This document shows positions 58,683 to 64,000 of a stretch of 64,000 nucleotides of DNA, piece by piece. Location: contig NC_135361.1 of the NCBI RefSeq assembly GCF_051622035.1, forward strand, positions 30,805,205 through 30,869,204. Reading direction: 5' to 3'. Position numbers and translations under genes: made by a program. Every line of letters begins with the position of its first letter. Positions within the stretch are counted from its first letter, which is position 1. Origin of the DNA: Arctopsyche grandis. Its lineage: Eukaryota > Arthropoda > Insecta > Trichoptera > Hydropsychidae. The notes beneath the pieces are model-generated. The model was not told where the DNA came from. It did no database searches and saw only the letters and a program-made list of their open reading frames with translations.

Positions 58683-60250
58683 ATAAGTAAATTTTATTAT
58701 TGCAAAAAACTAACAGTTATGTTTTACATACATATACATATATACAATGAAATATTGACTTCAAAATTGTACCGGGTAAGTGTCGGAGAGAAATCAATTC
58801 TATAACTTGGACACCTAGGGTTAAACTATTTAATAATAAAAAAATTATAAATGCGATGATGTCACTTTGGTATCATTCTCTAGAATTACAATAGAGATTT
58901 TTATATAACAGAATACTTGCTTTATTGAGATCACGATATTCCAAGTCAATCAATATATAATACATATGTACATATGTATTACCAATAATAAGAACATAGA
59001 TTAATTCTGAAAAGTATCTAATGAAATCATTATCTAATTGGCACTATTCTTTTTGCAAAGTTCTAATTGTATTTAGATTTCTGCATGCATCCCAGTAAAT
59101 CCAAAGTATTCTGTACTTTAATAGTTGATAAGTTTAATTCAAAGCAACTATGTATTACATAATAAGCTATTGTCATCAAAAATTATTGGTATTTATAGTA
59201 ATTCATATTAAATCTATGGTAAATTGTTTTTTTCGAATTCACCACAATCCGGCTGTGGTGTTGAAGAAAGGCCGTTCAGTTCAGTATCAGCATTTTGACA
59301 TTGAGACTTTGATACTTCGTCTTCTTTGATATTTTGATATAAACTAATCACACATAACCAGAAATACACGTACATCCCTGAAATAACAATTTGATAAATG
59401 GTTTGAAAACTTTTCATACGTTATGATTTATTAACTGCATTTATCAAATACCATCAAACACCATCATAAAGATTACAAACACAGTTTCAGATGTATAATC
59501 TGAATTAAGTATCCGTATACCATGATAATCTTCATATACGAATAATGCAATGAATCGTGTTACCAAATGTACTGCAAATAATAAAATCCCTAATATAATC
59601 AATACCATCCATGGAATCAACATCAACTTTACAGACTGAAACACAAAAAAAAAATGGTTATTAAAAATATACACTAAATCAGTTTAAAATGTTTACAATA
59701 TCAATACAATGTTAGTAATACTATACATAATGTATTATACAAAATATACTGAACCTTAAAAACTCCATAAAGTAGTACTATATGCACAAGAACAGTCACA
59801 GAGATAAAAGTCAGCATCCAAATCTTTCCTAAAATTAATAAATTATTATTTTTGCCTCAATATACATACACTTAACCTAAATAATTTGATAAAAATAAAA
59901 TTAAAAAACACACCATTTTTATCATGGGGGGCCAGTTCGAAAATCACAAGTGCCAACAAAAATGTTAATACGCAGAATGCCTATGGACGTATAATAACAA
60001 AAAATACAATATTAATTTTATATTTTAATTTATAAAATTAGTAATTTAATAAGTAGTTTACCAAACCCAGTACACCGATGACTATGCCTCCAGTTCGTAA
60101 TTTCATACAACAACAGAACTTCTCGAAGAGTGGCATCTTCAATTTACTAAAATTGGTGAAAATAAATTTTATTGAGCATGGATTTGATCTGTAGATACTA
60201 ATTGCCAAACAAACATCAACTTTCCAATATATTTTTTTGTTAGTCATTAC
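58683..60250. repeat. duplication block containing T10
   Basis: Direct copy of 54665-56245. The two blocks differ mainly by small indels and substitutions. Confidence 0.85.
59214..60136 (-). CDS. T10, four-pass membrane protein (recent duplicate of T9)
   Basis: Exons: 60062-60136, 59914-59980, 59755-59828, 59452-59635 and 59214-59377, GT-AG with phases 0, 1, 0, 1. The product is 187 aa. N-terminus MPLFEKFCCCMKLRTGGIVIG then VLGL. Exon 4 opens SVKLMLIPW with the long second loop as in T9. Exon 5 differs from that of T9 at only a few residues and ends GEFEKNNLP. Exons 1 and 2 differ more (for instance ELAPHDKN against ELAPNET), so change is concentrated in the N-terminus and loop 1. No break is visible. 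Confidence 0.87.
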
Positions 60251-61443
60251 AAAAATAATAAAAAAATACTCTTAATTTAACGTAAAGAATTCCTAGAATC
60301 CAATTTTTATAATTTTTTTATAAATCATTATATTTAAACTGCACAAAGGGGCAACAGGGGGGAGGACTTTGGGTCTTAAGCCCCTCCTAACTGTATATAT
60401 CTTAATTTTTTAATAGTACTTTGTAGGTTTACTGTTAAAAATGTTTTCTATATCTATGTACGTACTACGTAATAACAATAGATGAAGTTTAGTGATAATG
60501 CGAAAATCCAAACACGAGATTTTGACTGATTCCAACTCAGAATCGATCACTGATCACGTTTTCATGCTCTAGAAAATGTGTGTCAGTGTATTTAGGGATT
60601 TTTTGAACACAGTTAGTCCTATCCAAGACTTTTTTCCCATGTTAAGTGGTGGAACGGCGTTCCGGCACCTTTTTGTCTAAGCATTTTTTATGTTTCAAAC
60701 GAATATTCCATATAATATAATTTGAATATAATCTTTTCCAATAAAAAACTTGACAAGAAGTGAGTTCCGGCAACTTTTTTTCATAAAAAAGCCTTGGTCC
60801 TATCGAACTTAAACTTAGAAACGGTTACTGAAATTCTTATCGATACGACGTTAAATTTTTTCTGTGGCGCATTTATCCAATGATATTTTTATATCATAAA
60901 TTTGAAAAAGTTTATTATTAGTGAATTTATTAGCTGCACGTTTTTGTTACTAAGCGCAGAGAATATTGTGATTACATTTATTTTTATTTATTTTATTATC
61001 TCAAATATTTGGCAACCCTACTCGAGAGTCAAAATATCTTTGTCAATAATACATAACCACAACATTGGAATATTATTTGTACTAAATATTCGATTGGTGT
61101 TACAAAAACATGTTTCGATTAAATTACACTGATATAATATACCTGATATAAGTCACTAAATCGGTAAAAATATACACATGGGATGACGAAGATGTTTCGC
61201 ATAAAACGAAAAACACGACTACACATTTAATTCGCCACAAGGCCACTGATGTGCTCTGCTATAAATACAAATGTTTTTTGTTTTGTTTTTATGAGCTAAT
61301 CAAATATGTTTCTGCTGTATGATCAGTGGCGTAGTGAGGGTAAATGGCGCGCGGGGTAAACTTTTTTGCCCCCTTAGGCCTACCTTATTTTTTCATATTT
61401 GTCGACTTATTAGATTGAATAAAATCTAATAAGTCAACAATTA
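60251..61443. other. spacer with repeat fragments, no gene
   Basis: Family B fragment at about 60450-60620 and again near 60780-60850. CAGTGGCGTAGTGAGGG near 61323 resembles a hAT-type terminus, without a visible partner. Nothing else was recognised. Confidence 0.45.
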
Positions 61444-61795
61444 CACTGAACAACAAAAAATCACGTTTTTTAGTTACCAGAGCGGAGACTAACCAAACTT
61501 TACTGAGTTTGACCCACTGAATTCGAATATGATAATGATTTTTTTTGGTTTAGTGATCGTTTACGAGATATGAGCGCTTAAAAAAAATGCGGGATTTTTA
61601 CAGTTTTTTGGCTTTTGCAGTCTTTAACTCAAAATTGAGTATTGTTGTGCTCAAAGTGAGTATTGGAATCAATATTCAGATGTTTTTCCTATTGATTGTG
61701 ATATTTCATTTCTTTAAAATACTTATAATTAATTGTCTAGCGAATTTTAAAAGTCAAAAATATATATTTTTTACGGATTTTTTCTCCATGCTATG
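61444..61795. mobile_element. CACTG-ended element fragment
   Basis: Starts CACTGAACAACAAAAAATCA after TTA (61441-61443). Shares GAGCGGAGACTAACC and the AAAATATATATTTTTTACGGA region with 30790-31120. The right end is not found. Confidence 0.65.
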
Positions 61796-62249
61796 TTGCG
61801 TTTAATTGGACAGGTTTTTTATTTCACCACGTTTATAAGGATTTTTTTTATCTCAATATTTTTTTTTATCTAAGCGTACTAACTCGAACGGTAATTTCGA
61901 TAGAAATGCTTTCTGAGATGCAAGCGAGATGGCATGTAATCCATGACAATCTATGACAGTTTGTATAAAAAGTATTCAAATAAACAGATTTGAGATCCCT
62001 AGTTACAAGCTATTGATAATCAAAATACCTGCATATAACTGCACCCTTACACTGTATTAATAAAAATAATATGTATTGTAAAACTGCTTAGTTTTTGTGA
62101 TGTCAGTAAATAAAAAAGGTCTTATCTTTTCAATATGCAATGAAAGTTGATATTTATTTGGCAATTACATACATAGTATCTAGTATCTACATACATAGTA
62201 ATTACATATGTAGTTCTGCAAGTCGACGCACAATACGGTCAACTCTCAT

Positions 62250-62868
62250 ATAAAAATTAATAACAATGTGGTGGAAAGAGTAGATAGTTTCAGATATCTC
62301 CGGTGCTATCTGGGTGAAACGTGTGAAAGTAAACAGGAAATTCCAGGAAAAGGAGTGGAAGCAAGCAAGAGCTGCATTCTTAAAATTGAAAAATGTCCTA
62401 ACGACACGTGATCTCAGTATAGAACAATACAGAAGCATGGACCCTGACAGATGCCACGTGCAAAAAACTACAGGCCTTTGAGATGTGGACATACAGAAGG
62501 ATGCTGAGAATCTCATGGATGGCGCGTCGTACCAATGCCGAGGTGCTAGCCCTGATAGGAAAGCATGTTGAAGTGCTCAAAAGTGTGAAAAGGCGTAAAT
62601 TGGAGTACTTTGAACATGTGATGCGGAACGAGAAATACGATCTTCTGCGCCGAATAATCCAGGGGAAAATCGTAGGCCAACGCAGTCGGAAAACATCTTG
62701 GCTAAAGAATCTTCGGCAGTGGAACGGCCTCAGCACCCAAGCACTATTCCGAGCAGCCATCGATAAAGTAGGAATGGAACATCTACATAGTTGCCGACGT
62801 TCTGAGAGGATATGGCACGTGAAGAAGAAGATAGTATCTACAGGTCAAGTCCATGCTCAATACAATAT
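62250..62868 (+). mobile_element. RTE-type LINE, C-terminal part
   Basis: Plus-strand frames encode NNVVERVDSFRYLRCYLGE, then (open frame 62483-62962) MWTYRRMLRISWMARRTN, LKSVKRRKLEYFEHVMRN, LLRRIIQGKIVGQR and TSWLKNLRQW. This order is known from the end of RTE/BovB-like endonuclease-reverse transcriptases. It is 5'-truncated, with stops and frameshifts upstream of 62483. Its 3' side abuts the LTR fossil at 62869. Confidence 0.85.
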
Positions 62869-63725
62869 TGTTACGTATACTAAAAAGAGCCGCCGCTTAA
62901 GTGCAAACGGATTAGGCCGAGGCGCATCCCTGACACTGTGCGACCGTTTTAATTGGTTTTGAGGATTATCTCCCCCGAATGCACTTAGCGGGTGTAGCGG
63001 TCTCATTCCGGTAGAGTTCTCAGAACCGACACCGATACCGTGGGACTGGGTGTCGTGGGAATATATATCCGGGTACATGCCTAAACAATAGGGAAGTAAC
63101 CGGATGCTTTGAGCGACCAACCCGTTATAAGGCGGTACTTAGGCGATATCAAGACATTCTGGATTGAGCACTGCCAGTACGTGTATCTCCTTAACAGTAC
63201 CGGCCTTACGTCCTCGTGCAATTTTTTCTAAACACCCTTTGAAAAAAATTATAAAAAACTGGATTATCATCCTCCTTTTTCCCGGCCTTGGGGTCCTTGG
63301 GACCTTGCTACAGTTTCAGGCAGTGTCAGCAAAAGCACAGAAACCCAAATGTTTTGGATATAATTCTTGTAAATTGTGCTGTTTTATAAAATTTAATACA
63401 ATGAGTGAAAGGCTTTTAAATTGATAAGTTCATTGCTAATAATAACAGATTTTGAATTCGCGGTGAGCTTAATTTGAAGATTGGCTTTTTCCAGTAGATT
63501 GTTTGAATAGAATTTGCCGAGTACAAATGTAGGGCCTTTGGCGCTCTAATTTTAATTTTAAAGCGCTTTTGGAGCATCGACCGGCGCCCTAACTTATTTG
63601 GCGCCCTCGGGCACCACCCGACCCAGCCCCCCCCCCTAAAACCGGCACTGCTCCTTAATCATCAATAAATGCTGTGACACGACTTTGGCCTTTTACTTGG
63701 ATCCTCCACCCACCTCTACGCAACA
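62869..63725 (+). mobile_element. solo-LTR fossil, family L1, with nested hAT
   Basis: Begins TGTTACGTATACTAAAAAGA and ends CTACGCAACA, flanked by ATAT (62865-62868 and 63726-63729). A hAT element is inserted at 63195-63650. Without it the LTR is about 390 bp. No internal region; broken relic of an LTR retrotransposon. It is the best-bounded copy of the family. Confidence 0.7.
63195..63650. mobile_element. hAT non-autonomous element nested in the LTR
   Basis: Ends CAGTACCGGCCTTACG and (reverse complement) CAGTGCCGGTTTTAGG, flanked by the perfect 8-bp duplication CTCCTTAA (63187-63194 and 63651-63658). The right part has GGCGCCCTCGGGCACC, common in hAT MITEs. No transposase. Confidence 0.85.
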
Positions 63726-63756
63726 ATATAATTTCATTAATTTTAGTAAACTGAAG

Positions 63757-64000
63757 ATGGTACTCTTCAAGAAATTCTGTAGTTTCATTGAATTAGTAAT
63801 TAATTAATTTCATTGAATTTTCAAATTATTGAATCATTCTTTCCTAAATTAAAACATGGAATTAACATTGTATTTTTTTGTTGCTATGCGTCCGTAGGCA
63901 TTTTGGATATTAGCATTCTTGTTGGCATATTTCATTTCTTTTAAACTAACCCTTTATCATAAAGATGTGTATTTTATATTATTTTTATTAACTTATTTAA
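63757..64000 (+). pseudogene. T11, broken array copy on the opposite strand, running off the window
   Basis: MVLFKKFCSFIEL at 63757-63795 matches the start of T9 exon 1, followed by GTAATT that could act as a donor; the RTG-GWLGL half of exon 1 is missing. A T9-like acceptor (CGTCCGTAG) leads into exon 2 at 63898, AFWILAFLLAYFISFK. Its donor position reads ATGTGTATT, where T10 has a proper GT after ATG. The copy is plus-strand, unlike all others, and is probably a pseudogene. It lies just outside the L1 solo LTR. Confidence 0.65.

Noticed and set aside
1-64000. CRISPR arrays, operons or bacterial signals
   Set aside because: Introns, SINEs, LINEs and microsatellites show eukaryotic DNA; the tandem repeats present are minisatellites without spacer structure.

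Overview
This window is AT-rich eukaryotic DNA, and it looks like an insect genome. The genes are split by GT-AG introns. The spaces are filled with short DNA transposons, tRNA-derived SINEs, truncated LINEs and ACATA/TA-type microsatellites. The insect order cannot be fixed from the sequence.

The genes form one tandem array of a single family on the minus strand. Ten copies (called T1 to T10 here) can be assembled exon by exon: T1 4788-5692, T2 8316-12182, T3 15373-17581, T4 22326-27333, T5 28832-30303, T6 32026-33500, T7 37660-42980, T8 48977-50724, T9 55211-56125 and T10 59214-60136. Each has five coding exons with the same intron phases (0, 1, 0, 1). Each encodes a protein of about 146-193 aa with four membrane segments. 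The shared marks are an N-terminal K-x-C-C-C-x-x-L-R-T-G type motif followed by a GWLGL-like segment, a (L/I)IPW motif at the start of exon 4, a FYQ-x-I-K-E-E-E stretch after the fourth membrane segment, and a short cytoplasmic tail. The tail carries a PPxY motif in T2 and T5 and a YxxPhi motif in T2 and T7. This layout resembles LAPTM4-like and insect DUF4728-like tetraspan proteins of endosomes and lysosomes; that assignment is inference from layout and motifs, not from a search.

The array is still changing. T9 and T10 are a recent duplicate pair, including flanks. A head and a 3' flank of a lost copy lie at 34565-35286. A broken copy begins on the opposite strand at 63757. T8 has lost part of its fourth membrane segment. 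T6 has a stop in front of tail sequence still alignable to T7. Upstream of T3, T4, T5 and T6 there is an initiator plus a DPE-like box at exactly +28, so several copies seem to share a TATA-less core promoter design.

No other host gene was found. The rest of the window is repeats: P-element-like elements with a THAP-like start (10272-11075, 13417-14584, 41349-42608), hAT elements (36426-37480, 44424-45467, 63195-63650), TTAA-flanked MITEs (11392-11912, 22740-23114), CACTG-ended elements (21169-21872 and fragments), long-TIR or hairpin MITEs, a family with internal repeats of about 146 bp (5925-6925, 43312-44190), solo-LTR fossils, several LINE 3' ends, and a tRNA-derived SINE family in many copies.
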